This document shows positions 5,037 to 5,246 of a DNA stretch of 5,246 nucleotides, one piece after another. Both the position numbers and the translations under genes were made by a program. Source of the stretch: DATEPR01 sp036503065 (GTDB lineage: Bacteria; Actinomycetota; Actinomycetes; Mycobacteriales; Pseudonocardiaceae); assembly GCA_036503065.1 (NCBI GenBank), contig DASXXM010000232.1, forward strand, positions 1 to 5,246. The letters are read 5' to 3'. Under the pieces are notes generated by a model that saw only the letters and a list, made by a program, of their open reading frames with translations, searched no databases and was not told the DNA's origin. Numbering within the stretch: the first letter of the stretch is position 1; each line of letters begins with the position of its first letter.

Positions 5037-5246
5037 CTATCGGAAATCCATCAGGGTCCCGGCCCGTTCGCGACCGACGAGCAGTTCGCGCAACAGCCGG
5101 GTGTGAATGCGGTCGTACAGTCTGGCCAGTTCGGTCCCGGTCGGCTCTGCGGTCGGCTGGTCCGGGTGCGTGCCGGGGGTCGCGCCCTGTTGTGTCGCGC
5201 CGGGCGCGCCCGCGCCGCCGGTGGCCGTCGGGGTTTGCTGGTGTGC
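5037..5246 (-). CDS. C-terminal end of an unrecognised eCIS operon protein (partial)
   Basis: Reading the minus strand from the window edge gives 68 codons without a stop, then TAG at 5039-5037; the start lies outside the window. About the first 35 residues are a low-complexity linker rich in Ala, Gly, Thr, Pro and Gln, probably disordered. The last 32 or so are amphipathic and charged, beginning TELARLYDRIHTRLL and ending RERAGTLMDFR. The stop is only 13 bases before the first tube gene and the Shine-Dalgarno sequence of that gene starts just after it, so it belongs to the same operon. I do not recognise a named family. I have a vague recollection of similar helical tails on small unnamed proteins near actinobacterial tail-tube genes, but cannot confirm it here. 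The reading frame is supported by GC-rich third positions and the tight spacing. Function is unknown; a structural or adaptor role is only a guess. Confidence 0.7.
   Translation of the reverse strand, partial: AHQQTPTATGGAGAPGATQQGATPGTHPDQPTAEPTGTELARLYDRIHTRLLRELLVGRERAGTLMDFR

Overview
The window holds the baseplate and tube section of an extracellular-type contractile injection system (eCIS; Afp/PVC/MAC-like, a phage-tail-derived particle). All genes lie on the minus strand, so transcription runs from position 5246 toward 1. The DNA is strongly GC-rich, codon third positions are mostly G or C, and GTG starts are used several times. Together with the gene order this points to a high-GC actinomycete (Streptomyces or Pseudonocardiales type). 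That assignment is inference; no marker gene is present.

Layout in transcription order: (1) the C-terminal 68 residues of an unrecognised protein with an Ala/Gly/Thr/Pro/Gln-rich linker and a helical tail (5246-5037); (2) and (3) two consecutive, divergent T4 gp19-like inner-tube proteins (5023-4568 and 4557-4105); (4) a LysM-ended hub/baseplate adaptor of the Afp7 type (4108-3362); (5) a VgrG/gp27-gp5-type spike (3365-1416); (6) a gp25-like baseplate wedge protein with the EPR motif (1400-993); (7) the N-terminal half of an Afp11/gp6-like baseplate protein (992-1, running off the window).

The genes are packed as one translationally coupled unit. Gaps are 13, 10 and 15 bases; two junctions are 4-base GTGA overlaps; and one stop (TAA) directly abuts the next ATG. 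Most starts have a clear purine-rich Shine-Dalgarno sequence placed inside the preceding gene or its stop codon. No promoter, terminator, RNA gene, mobile element or CRISPR array is visible, and no non-coding stretch exceeds 15 bases. By family knowledge, the tube proteins stack into the inner tube, the LysM protein links tube to hub, the spike forms the piercing tip, and gp25 and the Afp11-like protein build the wedges that trigger sheath contraction. Sheath, cap, ATPase, tape measure, fibres and cargo would lie outside the window.

The most notable points are two glycine-rich hydrophobic stretches, one in the LysM hub and one in the spike; a Pro/Leu/Ser low-complexity stretch in the spike; and the absence of a PAAR tip gene from the gp25/Afp11 junction, where Afp-type clusters carry one.
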